64,000 nucleotides of DNA from Brachypodius melanocephalos (Eukaryota > Chordata > Aves > Passeriformes > Pycnonotidae): NCBI GenBank assembly GCA_013398615.1, contig VZSR01003807.1, positions 8,783,289-8,847,288 of the forward strand, given 5' to 3'. This document shows, one piece after another, positions 12,753 through 26,200 of this stretch (positions are counted from its first letter, which is position 1; every line of letters begins with the position of its first letter). Both the position numbers and the translations under genes were made by a program. The notes beneath the pieces are model-generated. The model worked only from the letters and a program-made list of their open reading frames with translations, was not told where the DNA came from and searched no databases.

Positions 12753-14864
12753 AGGTCTAAATTACTATTAGGAACAATTTTAAAGGCAGCAGTCCAATTG
12801 TGTCCACGAATAAGTTCTTCTTACCTTTTATTTTCCATGTCTAAATGGCATTACGAAACACCGTCATGTATTTCTTTCTGACTCTTGAACTTCCTGGTTA
12901 GAGGTCAGTGACTACAGAGTGACTTTGACTGCTCTTGCAAATGTGGAAATGCAGGACATAGCTTGGGTCTGTAGGTTTTGAGAAGACTCTCAACAAGTCT
13001 GTAGTCAACACCACTATGAGGAACTTCATGAGCCACACCCACGGAGAAGCTGTACTTGTAGTGTGTGTTCCTGTACTCACCAATTCAGGTCAATCTCAGT
13101 CTAGAGCAGCTCCTTGGAAGAGAGGATGCTTATACTCATCTCTTTTGGGTCCAGTGTCTTGCAGTATACAGCCAGGACTTTTCAACTCTGTGCTGCTCTG
13201 CCAGCTTGCCATGTCATGCACCAGTGTGCCGCGCTCCTGCATCTGACACAAGACTGGTGTGGAAGGCAGCCTCCTTTCCAACATCAGGTTCTCCTCCAGG
13301 CTTACAGCTGGAAAGGGAGGCAGCTCAAGGCCTGTGCTCTTTCTGGAAGTTTTCAGGCCTGCAGGTCCTAAGCCCAGTTTTGGCATGTAATCCTAAGAAA
13401 TATTTTTTATGAAGATTAACTTTGGATATCTTAGCTTCATACTGAAGCTGTATGAATTGAAAACATCACATTATCAAGTTTCCAAGTGGAGTGACAGCTT
13501 GTTCCTCCCTGTCCTATGCCATTGTCAGATGAGAAAATTGAATTCTTCACTCCTCACGATGTTTCCTTGGGTGCAAAAAGAAATACAAAGTCTTTATAAC
13601 TAGAAATGAATAATGTCAATTTTGTAGTGACAAGATATTTCAAAATCACAGTCTCATGTCCTTTAGAATTTGTTTTTCTTTAGCAGTTTCCTCTGTTAGA
13701 ACATGTTTACAGTGGGTACTCTTTTAAACTAAAATTTATAAAAGGATTCAAAGAAAGAAAACAGAAAAATTACCTTGACATTCAGTGACAGCTGTAATAT
13801 CATGTAAATCATTACTAATGGAGACCAATTATGGAGGCTCAGAGTCAACTGTAATAGATTTTTCACACAAAGGAGGAAGGATGTTGGACCTACTTCAGAG
13901 CTGTGAAGAAATAATTACATATCATCTTTCGTACCTAACAAATGAGATATTTTTAAAGATGTTACACTAGCCATCACACGCTCAAGAACATTATGTTCTA
14001 GGCAGCGGGGTATTTTGTTTGCATTCACATCTTTTAGAGCAGCCATCTGTACGGCAGCATCTGTGTGCCTGCTGCATATTTTGGGTGTGCATGTGCAGTA
14101 CCATTTCATTTTGTGCAGTCGTTTGCTAACCTACTGAGTACATTGCAGCCACTTAGCATCCATACTCTATATGCTGACTGTTGTCTTGCCTCAACCAATG
14201 TCCAAATTCTTTTTCAAAGTGACTTCTTTTCTGCTTATCAGTGGGACTTCCTCAGGACAAATATTTCCCATAGAGGAAAGACATCCTTCTTTTTTACAGT
14301 GATATTTATACTGATGTGTAAGAGGATTTAATGAAATCTAGTAACTTGAGGTTCAAAACTCTTGCAAGAGATAATTATTTATAGGTGGTGAAGATGGAAT
14401 AGATTCTATATGAATGCTTCCTTACTTCAAGGACATAATGCTGTGTGCTCCTGGTTCTTCCGTTAATTTTCATCTGATTTTCAGTTCTCTGTATCAGCAT
14501 TTCCCTTAGTTGTGAGTAAGTTCTAGTTAATGCCTCTTGTCTCCTGCCTCTGCCACAGAGCTGGTGAAACATTACTGTAGAGCAGTGTGTATTGACCTCA
14601 TAGATGGAAAACAGCAGTTGCACTTACACCTAGATTCACCTTTTATTGGGACCAAGAGGAAAAATAAAGTGGAACTAGGACATGGCCTGTTTGTGAACTG
14701 GATCCCAGACTCAGGAGCTGCCTTTCCATTAGACTGCATTAGGAGAATCCCGAAAGTCAGGTCCAGCTCTGCACCTTAATCTGTATGTTGCTGTGATGTA
14801 TTGTGTCACGGAAACACAGAACTTTGCTGTAGGGTCATTTGAAGATAGTATAAATATGGAAACC
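12753..14864. other. non-coding, probable PDE7B intron 1
   Basis: Several overlapping open frames occur on both strands between 13065 and 13412, the longest being 115 residues. None resembles a known protein, and openness in many frames at once points to composition rather than coding. No repeat family recognised. Confidence 0.45.
14859..14864. repeat. target-site duplication, left copy (GAAACC)
   Basis: Six-base direct repeat immediately outside the TG end of the LTR at 14865. It is identical to the copy at 15377-15382. Confidence 0.85.
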
Positions 14865-15376
14865 TGTCGGATCACAATTTTCCAACATTCAGGTGGTCAG
14901 AGTCTTTTTGCCCTCCTGGATGCTTCAGGGCAGATGCAAGAAAGAGACGGAGGCTTCAAGCTTCTGTTTTTTCAAGGTCTATCATGTTGTTTATTCTTTT
15001 CTCTTATCTCATAGTTTGCTCTGTCGTCAGCGAGGACTGTTCTGAACAGGCCATCAGGGAACTCTCCCTCCCCTGAAAGGTTGTCGTCTTAAATACAGAT
15101 TATTAGGAACATATTATTTACAATTTCCTACCAATGTCCACCATCCACATCAAACAGGCCATGTCCACTTGGCCCAATCTCCCCAAGCCACATTGTGCTA
15201 ACGTCACAGCAGAAAATGGAGGTGAAGAAGAAGAAGAAAAGCCTTAGGGACTGCCCCAAAATCTCCATCTTGTCTCCATCTACTTCTATTATGAAAACCT
15301 AAAACTACGTATTTCTCACTCAGTGATAAACTAAACTACTCTGTTTCACACTCTTGAGATGCCCTGGGTTCCGACA
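14865..15376 (-). mobile_element. solo LTR of an endogenous retrovirus, 512 bp
   Basis: The element starts TGTCGGA and ends TCCGACA, a perfect 7-bp terminal inverted repeat of the TG...CA retroviral type. It is flanked by a perfect 6-bp direct repeat GAAACC (14859-14864 and 15377-15382), which is the target-site duplication. On the minus strand the order is U3, a TATA-like TATTTAAG (15095-15088), then AATAAA (14995-14990) about 93 bp further on, then U5. That is normal LTR order and sets the orientation. No gag, pol or env sequence is attached, so this is a solo LTR left by recombination between two LTRs. A 6-bp duplication fits alpha/beta-type (ERVK-like) integrases, but the family is not identified. 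It sits antisense within the probable PDE7B intron 1. Confidence 0.88.
14990..14995 (-). terminator. LTR polyadenylation signal AATAAA (minus strand)
   Basis: TTTATT on the + strand is AATAAA on the minus strand, about 93 bp downstream of the LTR's TATA-like box and before the U5 end. It would act only on antisense transcripts, not on PDE7B. Confidence 0.7.
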
Positions 15377-15382
15377 GAAACC
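15377..15382. repeat. target-site duplication, right copy (GAAACC)
   Basis: Six-base direct repeat immediately outside the CA end of the LTR at 15376. It is identical to the copy at 14859-14864. Confidence 0.85.
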
Positions 15383-18300
15383 TTTTCAATTTCAACATTA
15401 ATTTACTTTAAAACAAGTCACGTTTGGGGATCATGACTTCTCATTTGTTTATCTGTTGCAGTTGTCTGGGAAAAGCACTTACCTGCTTGTTGCAGAGATT
15501 TCAGGTACTGAAAACCTGAGGTGCCATCCTGTTGTCCACCTTTGTTCTGAAGTGCAGAAGTCTTCTGGAGACCAAAACACCTTTGTGTAAACTGAATGCT
15601 CTGCTTAATAATAGGGTGAAGGATAAGCTGTGTTTGATGTGAAGGAGTTTAGACTTAATGGATTCTCAGAAGTCAGTTTCAGTTTCCAGCATTAGTTTCC
15701 CATGTGTGAAATGGACTTTATATTTAACAGCTACATAAGAATGAACTGGGCCTACTTTGCCTTCATATCTTGCTAGCATTAAGTGGAAAAGTCTGGTGTT
15801 CTTACCTGTATTTTGGACTGGTCAGGTTCAGCCTGTCCACTTGTAGGAGGCTTTACAAAGGAAAGCCACTCCTAACAATACTTGTTAAAAAACTAGTTTG
15901 TGACCTTTGCCACTAGTCACATAAAAATTCTTCGGTGTTTCTTGAAGACATAACAGGGGCAGGGCATATATGTTTTCTTTCAGTTAATCCCCAAACATCT
16001 GTTTTCCCAGCCAGAATAAAAGTATAAACAAGAGAATGAAAGGACAGTTTATTTTCCCTTTTTGTCAAACTCTTTCATATTAAGATCTTACTGGTAAATA
16101 AAGTTTTAGGAAAGGGTCATGTTTCTGAAATACCTGCAGTGTTTAAACCTTTGTTTCTCTTGATAAAATAATTTACACAGAAACCATTTTGAGTACCTTA
16201 GCAATTCACTGCTGTGGGAGACATCACATCTTAAAAATCCTTGAAATGTGTTTAAATATATCTTTATGTACATAAACATGTATTTTACATGTGTGTAAAT
16301 ATATATTTCTATTTCCCATTTTTCCCCCCTTTCTTTCAGGCACCTGGCTATTCAAATCCTGTACCAGTCTGATACAATTCATGACCAACACTGCCACTTG
16401 TTGTTTTGTCAGTATAACCTTTAAAGAAATTGTGGATCTTTGTCATGTATTAATAGGCTGCTTTAGTAAAATTAGTCTCTGGCAAGTATAAAATTATGCT
16501 GGTCTCTCAGAGTAGTCACCCAAAGCCATTTGAAAAGGATTGCTTGGGTGAGGAGAGGTTAGACATACTTGTCACCAAGCTAGGCTGAATTTCCACCAAA
16601 CATCTAGCAGGGAATACAGAGAAAATTCTGTTTAGGAAAAAAAAATAGAAGTAAGGTGAGACCTTGCATTTCTGCTGTGTTTCTAGGTTTTTCAGTTTGT
16701 AAAAGGAATGTCTTTAAGCTGATTAATTAACATGGCAGGAGCCTCCACAGTGTCTACAGCTCCAGCAGGACAACATCTGTCTGCAGTAATTAGGCACGAA
16801 CTGCCCCACTGAAGGGCTGCTCACAGATGGAGCCGATAGCTTGCCAGGCAGATGATGTAGGAATGTTTATACAAAACCACTTTTACTCTTAAAAACAATA
16901 GCAAGCACATATCGTTGGCAGTCTTTGGGTGTGAAACTAATTATGATAAATCTGAAATGTTAAGTGCCTGGTGTTTTGAAAAAAATTATATTGGGAAGGG
17001 AAACCCACCTCAAATTCATTCATAGTGATGTGACAGGAAAAGACAAGGTCTTGTTGATCATTCATTGTACATGTAAAATAATAAAAAGCCTTTGAAGAAT
17101 GGGTAGACATGAAACTTTCTTGGATGTGCAGAATAGCTTTCAATAAAATAAATATATTTCACACCTGTCCTTTTTATTACTGTTGATAAGATTAAGGAAT
17201 TATGACTGTTAAAAAGAGTTTTTTTCAGGATCTGTTAAACATTTAAGACCGTTTTGTTCAGGGAATATAAACAGTTTTGTTCAGAGAATATGTTGTTCTT
17301 CAAGGACTAGAATGTGAAATCATCTGAAGATATTTGAAGATGTCCTATGCTGTAGGAGGGTTTTCCCAGTATGTCTGTTTTTTACTGTATATAATGCTAA
17401 TATCTATAGAAGAATTATCAGTATTGATGAGATGACACAAGACTTCGCATGAGCTAAAAGTTCCTTGACTTCAACTGAAAATATGGTAAGACAGCACATA
17501 AAATCTCAGAGAAAATAAATGAAGGAAAGACACTTGGATGAAACACTGATGAAAAATGTAAAATAGTTGGCTTTGATCTCCCCTGGCTCCTTCCACCCTC
17601 TCATAAATGTAGTGAAAACATTTGTACTCTATGACTACTGGGTTTTTTTAAGGATTATGCACATTTTCTGAGGATTGTAAGTAATGCTACAAAGGTTGTT
17701 GGCAAAGGTGCTTCTTTTTCCAGTACCTTGTAGCTGTGAAAGAAACTCAAATAACAACCTCTGTACTACTCTTATTTAGCTTCATGTGCTTTTCTTTGAG
17801 AAGCTCATTTTATAGAGAAAGAAAATCTGATATCCTACCTTTTATATCTGCTAGACAAAGTAATGCTGAAAGCAATTTAGTGATTTGCTAAAACCCAGTT
17901 CAGTTTCTCCATTCGTCACTAATGTCTCTGGATATTAGTGTATAATGTAGTATTTTTCCTTTTTATGTGTTAGCATGTTGAGGATGGATACAGGACTTAC
18001 TTCTTACTAAGTTACATATATTTCATTTTAGAAAGTGTATATTAACTTCAATTTCTTCCACTTTCTGTCTGTTCCACTTCAGATATTTACCTGACTATGG
18101 GGAAAAAAATTATAAGTGAATTTTTGGGTCTAGTTTTTGAAAAGTGTGTTGGTCTCTGCTGAATTTCCTCACAGCCTGACATGGCTGTCCTAGGAGTGCT
18201 GGGTGTCACTGCTTGTTTTTAGGAGATGGAGTTCTGAGGCTGTTGGATGAAGGTCTTAAATACGTGTGATTTTTACAGGTTGTAACTTCCAACTCAGTTT

Positions 18301-21300
18301 CTGACCTGAAATTTCAGGACTCCTTGGTAATATTCAAACAGAATAGCATATCCTTCTAGCAGTGGTAGGATCCTGTTTGCCTGTTTGTTTGCACCCTTGA
18401 TCAGTGCCAACTTTGATTTTTCACTGAGCACAGTGGTTCCTGAAGTATCTGCAGACTTTGCAGTATCGGAATGCAGATGCAGTCATTCAATTTCTGAAAA
18501 TGAAAGATTGGGGAACAGTGATTGCTGCCTCTGCCCCAGGGGCCTGAGGATGCGCTGTGTCTGCTCTTCCTTCTGTGGAAGGCTCAGGACAACCTGTTCT
18601 TTTCTTTTTGTTACTCCCAACACCTCCCCAGACCAACACATTCACTTTTCTGGGATCCCCGGTGACGATGTTAGTTATTGAGATTGGGAAGTGACATCGC
18701 AGAGGTGATCAAGGAGTGGGAAAGCGACTAGGTCACCCCCGGAACCCAGTTCCCATTTGCATAGAGTGGAAATTATTTCCCCCTTTTATTATACAAATGG
18801 AAAGTCAGTTCAGGAAAACCAGATTTTTCTTTACAGGTGCAAAAACAGGACAGGCTGTTCAGCTCCTTTGTGGGGCGTAACCACGTGAAGCCACTACCTC
18901 CAGTGGCCTTTGTGCACAAGATCTCTGTGTCCAGGGCTGATGGGACACCTGGAGATGGGCCAGCAGATCTCAGAGCAACTGCAGGAGCCAACACAGGGAC
19001 TGAAGACACTCAGTACTTGATATCTGAGATCTAGGAAAAACTATTCTTCTGTATCTAGGGGAAAACACCCGAAACATTTGCAGAGCTTTATTTCCTAAAG
19101 ACTGAGAGCATAGGAACATCTCACACTGAAACAACTGCTCTGAAGTATGAGCTCACAACTGCAGTGTACTAAACAAGATGGTGCTGGCAGAGTTGGTTTA
19201 TTTTTCTCTATACCAGTCCCTTCCTGTTGCGATGGATCTTGTTGCATTCTGGAGAGAGAATTACTCAGCTGTTTGGTATTGGGGTGGAATAAAACAGGAG
19301 GCTCACTTTAAGGTGAACTGGAATATACATACTTTGTTAAGACATTAGGCACACTTCTGTCATCTGGTAGAATTTCAATCAATGTTTTCCATCATCTAGT
19401 TGATACAGGATCTGTGTTTGTATAGCTGTGTGTGAATACAGTGTTCATTACCTTGCTGCACTTGTGTGGGGACTAGTGGAGTACAGTGTTTCTCCCAGTA
19501 ATATACATCTGGTATTAGAGCCTGCTCCAAAACATTAGTAAGTTCTACAACTATAGACACAATTTTATTACATTCTTCAGTAATGTGATAATGATGAGCT
19601 GGTTCTTACAAATCTTCGTGGACTTTCTCATCAGTGCAGAACCAAATTAAAATTTAAACTTTTTCAAAATTTCCAAGTGTTTAGGTAAGTGTTTCACGAG
19701 TTCAGTCAGTCAGCCAAATATTTGAGTAAAGAAGGTTCTTGGAAGTGTTCTAGCAGAGTTTCAGAACCGCTTTTCTGTAACAATTTAAAACCTAATTTGC
19801 AGAACCTGTATATTGGATATCATTTGGAAGTAGAGTATAACTAGTTAAGATTATTTTCATACAGGTCTTGATTTTTTCTTTGCTGATGCTTGGCTTCTGA
19901 ATATACTCTTAAGGTAGATTCTAGGAAAAACAAAACCTTTTTCCAAATATTGTTTCAGGTTACACTCAATTTTTATTCAAGCTGATCTGTTATGAAGAAA
20001 AAGACAGTAACCTTACTGTTTTTGTGCTTTGTCTTTCAATTCCCAGAACAACACCACCCCACCTCCCACCAAATGCAAAACAAAAAGCAAAAAACCCCCC
20101 AACTTTGCATGGTATGAATTGCACAAGAGTATGAGTCGAGAAATACTTTTTATGTGTCTTCACATGCACATGCCAAAAGGTCTCTGCCAGAGCTATTCTC
20201 TAGTGGAATTTACAGGGGGTTGTGAAGAGCAAATACTGAAGAGCTGTCTCGCTCTTTCTCCTTTAAAATACTGTTTGATTAGGATCCTGAGGACTTGGGT
20301 TGCTGAGAAAAGGATCTGTTTAATATCTAAGACAGAACTCTTGAGTTACTAAGCTGTAATTGAAAGGTAAATTTTGAGACAAAACAAAATTAAATTACTG
20401 TTTGCATAGTTTACGGTTCCTTTGGGATTTATAAAAACATCTCCAGTATTCTTTGCCTCCACCCAAAAAGCTATCTTTGTTGAATTACAAGTTTTAGACT
20501 GCTGTTTTCTCTTCTTTCTGAAGGACTTGAGCAACTATTTGAATTCCCTAAGAGTATGTTAAAACACAGGAGACAAAAGCCTCAGCTTCTGTTTTCAGTC
20601 CTGGTGATGGAGAAAGGCAGTGGATGCTGTCCATTGAAGGACCAGGCACTTCTCACAAAAAAACGTTTGAAATGTTGCTATTTTTGATGCTGTTTTGGTT
20701 TTGTTGTTTTTCTGTATTAACTAAAAACAGGGACAAAATCCATAGGGCTTTTAGTGGGAACTTCAAATGTAAAGTTAACCTTACAGTTAAAAAAAATAAA
20801 TATATTTACTAATGATGCTTCTTAAAGGTTGAAGTAATTGGAAGACATTAAATAGGAAGATAATACTGTGTGTCTTGGCTTCCAGAAAGGGTATGATGCC
20901 AGCCTCCTCTGGACTGCCAACATCCCAAAAAGCTTCCTTGCTGGCTCCCTTCACAGTGGGTTGCCTGTATATGCCTCCTGGTTCTTGATGCTGACACAGT
21001 AAATAAAACTTTGGCAAGGTTTATGCTCAATGGCCCTGAATTGCAGATAGTCTCTAGGTGTACCTCCAGTGTAGTTGTTCCTGAATGGAGACTGCTGAGT
21101 TGGGCTAGTTAGCAGATGAATAATTTGTACCGTTTTTACGATGTTAATTCATGGTTTTGTCCATTCATGGTGGTTTTGGAAGATTATTAATCAAATATGT
21201 ATTGATGCAAATGTTGAGCAGTGAGTCTGAAAAACAGGTTTTTTCTTGACTTCTTGTGGAAGTAGGTACAGAGTAGGAGGAAGGAGGAAAATGCTTTCTC

Positions 21301-23138
21301 TCCCCTGGTCTGTCTGTCCTCCTCAGCAAGGGGCCCAGCAGAATCTATTTGTTTCCAGGGCAAGACAGGATTTCCCTCTCTTCAGTATGCTTGGCCTTTC
21401 CTCACATAGAGTGATGTGCAATGCAGATCCCTTATGGGACATTGTTTGTCAAAGTGGAAGCAGCACTCAGTGTACATAATTATGGGTTGAGGAAAGAAGC
21501 TGGTGACGTAAAAGATCCTTAAGAGGGGGGTCTGGTTATGGTGAGCCATGCTCAACTCTCTCTGTGTAGCTTGTGAGTTGCTCTTCCATCCAGATGATGA
21601 AGTTGTGCAGTTTCTGGAATAAAGAGCTGGAGTGGAACCCCATATTCATCCAAAGAAGTTGGGTAGAGGCTACCTGGCAGCATCTTGCACATTTGCTGGG
21701 CTCAGTGAAGCTCTGGTTGCCAGCACATTGTTTAGGGAGGAGATCCAGATGCCACTTGCTTCTACGATTGCTTTGTGTCGTGGTCAGGGCTCAGCCATCC
21801 CAGGAAACACAAATCCAGGTTCTGGGGAAATAACCAAACTTTGCCCATGGGAAGCACCTAATTAGATGGGTTTATCAGGTGTTTTGTAATTATAGAAATA
21901 TGTAGATAATTATTTTCTTTTGAGCCAGCTTGTGCTTACCTCTCTTAAGAATGTGCCATGAAGAAAAAAGGTAAACTGCTATTTAATTGTACTTTAAACT
22001 ATAGATATTTAGGGCAACCGAACCATAACAGTGAATGGGGCACAGAGACTGTGCTAATGTTTGAGTAACATGAGATTGAGCCAGAGCTTTCTCTTTTGCC
22101 ACACTTTTCTGAAGTTATAAAATTTAAATGCATAGTACCAAGCAAGAATGATCCAGATCAGTGATGTGTTCAAATGTAAGAGGTAGCATATTAGCTAAAT
22201 TATAGCCAGATTAGGATTCTGCATTTGATGATTTGGGTGTAGTGTTTTATGGTGGAGGTTTTTTTTGTTGGATTTTTTTTTTTAACGATCCAATGAATTA
22301 TTTGAAAAATACAGTGTGAAAAACAGGAAGAGAAAAGAATTTTCCAAACAGTAGATCAGTTAAGCTCAGCTTCCACTTGATGCAGCTTTGTTCTTGTGTC
22401 TAGCATCAAAACATAAGCGGTTCCATTCTGAATAGTTATGTTACATACATATGCTATCTTTTTATTAAAATAATACTTGGTGATTAAGAAGTATTGCATG
22501 ATAAGATGTCGACTAGCCTAGGACCAGCTCAGGAAATACTAATCTTGAGTAAACAAGTAATGCTAAGGTTACCTTATTGCAAAATAACAGTGCTTATTTT
22601 GGACAAAGTTCTCTTGCCTTATTGAGTTATTGCCGTATTCACTGAGTTATGGAGGTATTTATATGTTCCATAGAGGTACTAGACCAAATTTAAAAATAAG
22701 AAAGAAGATTTACAGTTATTTACTGTAGGCATGTCTTTTGAATTCAAAAGAGAGAAGAATTTATTGTAATATATAATGTACGGAAAGAGTTCAAATTATT
22801 AACCTCAAGACATCTGTTCCTGCAGTCTCCCCTGTAGATAAAGCTTTTAATCAGAGCAAAGCTTCAGGTGGTGAGTATAAGTTTTCTCCTGCAAGATATA
22901 ACAGGCTGTGCTGCCAAGCCAATGCTCAGTGCTTGCTTCTCCCTGTCATTGTTCTCTCCAGCCATGAAGACCCTTGGGGCAGCCCCATGGGGAAGAATAA
23001 GTGGCCAATGCTGCTGGGCTGGTTGTTAGACCAGTGCACAGCATTCCAGCCTCAGGAGAGGGCATTGAGCAGAGAGGAGGCTGAATTACTGCTGAGTCAG
23101 AGGCAAGGAAGAAGGGTCACGTCAGAGCTAGGGATATA
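15383..23138. other. non-coding, probable PDE7B intron 1
   Basis: Ordinary AT-rich intron sequence. It includes a C/A-rich patch at 20041-20100 and an imperfect 23-bp tandem duplication around 17251-17294 built on GTTTTGTTCAG. A strong acceptor-like pyrimidine tract ends in CAG near 16340, but no PDE7B or other coding exon follows. No RNA gene seen. Confidence 0.45.
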
Positions 23139-23145
23139 TGTGCGC

Positions 23146-23207
<62 letters not shown>

Positions 23208-23229
23208 GTGTGTGTGTATATATATATAA
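23139..23229. repeat. (TA)n/(TG)n compound microsatellite
   Basis: TGCGCGTGTG is followed by about 23 TA units, then TATG and TG units, then TA again. It is self-complementary, likely hypervariable, and prone to cruciform formation and read slippage. Confidence 0.92.
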
Positions 23230-26200
23230 TGCAGAGCAGAGTCAGAAAAGAGGAGATGAAGACATGCAGAGACTGACAAGGAAGAATCATCCTGTGGTCA
23301 ACGCACAAGATTGAGCCAGATTAAGTTTAATGTGTCTCACGCATCTCCAACGTTGGCTTTGTACTTGATGCACCTTAAGGGGTTGTGCAAGCACCATGTG
23401 TTAAGTACAGTGGGACGGACTGAATCAGCAGAGACTCGGTCTCCTTGTGTGAGGCAAATGGGAGCCAGGCAATTTCAGCACAAAATCAGAAGGAAACAAA
23501 TTCAGAGGGTCTTGTGCTTTTCCTATTTGACTCCACAGGCTGCCTTTCTGTGAAAGCTGTTGATAGACTTGAGGTTTTGGCTAATGTTAGGTGTTTCAAA
23601 AGTAGTCAATGGCAATTGCTGTATTACTACTTATGGTTTTAAACATGTGCCTTTTGTAGTTTAATGGGAAAGACAGGGTGGAGAAATCTTGTGGGCAAAG
23701 CTGTGGAAATGGAGGGAAATTTTCCTAAGTGTCACATTAAAGAGTTGAAAGCAAATTTTCATTTAATGGCACGAGTAAACCCCTCTGCATTCATTTGCTA
23801 TTGTGTTGTCTAACTTTACTGTTGGTTGTAAAAAAAAAAGCAGAGATAATTAGTGTTTGAACTGTGGTAATGTAGAAACCAAGACCAGAACTGCAGGTAG
23901 AAAATGCTGTTGAACCACTGAGGCCCTGCATTAAAGAACTCACTGTCTACTCAGAGCAAACAAAACACAGAAGTGGAAAACTGAGGCATGGAAAGAAAAC
24001 AGTTTGTTTCATCAGAAACCAGGAAATGAGCTCAGGGTTTATGATTATCATCCTGCGTGTTATTTCCAAGCATGCCCTCTCTTTCTCAGAAACAAAAAAT
24101 GTTAATACCAAATTATTGAACATTAAAAAAAAAACCAACCCCCCCACCAAGTTCCATTTGTTCTATTCCTCTTTGTAATGAGCAGCATTTTTTCATTAAT
24201 ATTTATGTCACTTTGCCAATTTTTTTTACATAAATATAATATCAAATTTTAAGCAATGGCTATGCTAGATTTATATGGATTGTACTATCAACTGTTTTCT
24301 GCTTGCCAACATAACAGTGTCTTGGCAGGAAATGACAATGATACCTTGTGACTCAGTCAGTGCAACCTGTTATGTGTCTATACTTACATGTAAGTTCTTG
24401 GAGAACTTGTAGAACAAAAAATAAAAAGTGAATTTAAGAAATCCCTTAACAAATGTTGTTGGTGGTTGAGAAATGAAAATGCAGAACAGTAAAGCAGACT
24501 TAGTTGAATAAGTGCTCGACAATTAGCTCAGCTTTCTGCAGAAAAAGAATCTGTTTTTCAACTGCAAAACCCTCACTGGTGGATTAAAGGAGTTTAAAGG
24601 AGTCCAATTGTGTTCTTACAGTAAAAGCATTTAAAGCATTGACAATGTTCAGATCAGAAATCCATATAATAAAATAAGATGTAGATGTTTTAAAGAATTC
24701 AGTTTGAAGTTACAATACATAGGCAAATACAAAAGGGTCTCTGGAAGAGTATCTATATCTAGAATGTTATTAGAGTTAGGAAAATTTATATTGGGATAAT
24801 TTAGGGTTTTGATGTATTCATGAGAGAAGAAAATCCTTGTCTTTAGGGAATGACAACAGAAGTAGCTTCACCTATTGCCCTGTGCATAGAGATTTGAATT
24901 CTATACCTCTTTTTGATACTGGTCTTAGAAAAAACAGATCTTTTGTGCTTTTTCTTTTACACAAAATGAAAGCCTAATGACTTGGAATTGGGTGTGTAGC
25001 TGTCTTAGAAGTTTGTTATTAAGTACATGTTTATTTCAGTAGTTGAGAGTCTAGCTGAAGACTACAATCAAAAAATTTCAAATTGAATAAGTAATAATGT
25101 TCTTTTATTTGTGCTGTAATTTATTTGGGAAAGGGATGGGAGTAGCATGACAGTAGGATATTATGATCAAAGTTGCCATGGTAATGCAACCTACTACCTG
25201 TTGCTAAGACTATGCTGTAGATGTTTTTACTTTTATTACAGCTCTTAACGTTGCTGGATGTATCCTTTAGTTTTTGAGGTGTTTGTTTCAATTAAATCTA
25301 GTTTTTAGGAAAACCAGTACATTTTGCCACTTGCCAGCAGGGTTCTACAGTAATAGCAATGATAGCAATGCAAGAACCTGACTCTGCTGACATTGCTCCT
25401 GTCCTCTAATGCAGAGAAATTTGCAAGTTACCAAACCATTTAGAAAGACAAGATTATCAAGACAGTTCAGGGCCCTCTCTATATTAATACCCACTTTTCC
25501 CGTAAAGTCAGTGATCAGTATTTGGAGACGGAAATGGCCCACCAATAACACCATACAAAACTCAAGATGCTGGTGATTCCTAGCATCAGTACTTGGAATG
25601 GTTATATCAGCTTTACTAAGAGGATCCTGTCTGCTTCAGTGTCGCAGGACTTCTGTTACTGTGCCAACCCTGCTGAGCAGCAGCAGTGGTATGGTAAGCC
25701 TCAAGTCAGCTTCCATTCATGAGCATCCACTTCCTCAGAGTGCTTCCATTTGGGATGGCAGCAGTGAGACTCTCAACAGAGTATGCAGCTCTTCTCCCAG
25801 GCTTTCCTTCTCCTCTCTTACTGGTGATTTCAGCTCCTCTAGAAAGTAGATGGCTTGCTCTTTACAATGCAGTGCAAGGAAAATATTTACCAAAGTAAAG
25901 ATGGTTGTCCAAACCATGCCTTTCAAGTATGGAGGTGGTGATAGATGACTTCTGTCTTCTGCACTTAAAATGCTGTATTTATACAGGTCTCAATTCTCTG
26001 TTGTTGCTGTCTTTTTTCAAAACCTGTCTCCTGGTTTTAGTTCAACAACTCCCTATCCTTTCCTGCTAGGTAACAACACTTGTCTATCTTTTTATCTGCA
26101 TGTGAAGCCATTGGCTGAGTTTTGCAAAATTTTTACTGGCAAGCTCCTTCCTATATCTGAATCTCTCATGTCTTCAAAAGGAAAAGTTCCTAATTAAGCA

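Noticed and set aside
13065..13412. Overlapping frames of up to 115 codons on both strands
   Set aside because: Open in several frames at once with no family resemblance; treated as chance.
16310..16400. Acceptor-like CCCCCCTTTCTTTCAG with a 66-codon frame
   Set aside because: No recognisable protein and no matching donor context; probably a decoy site.
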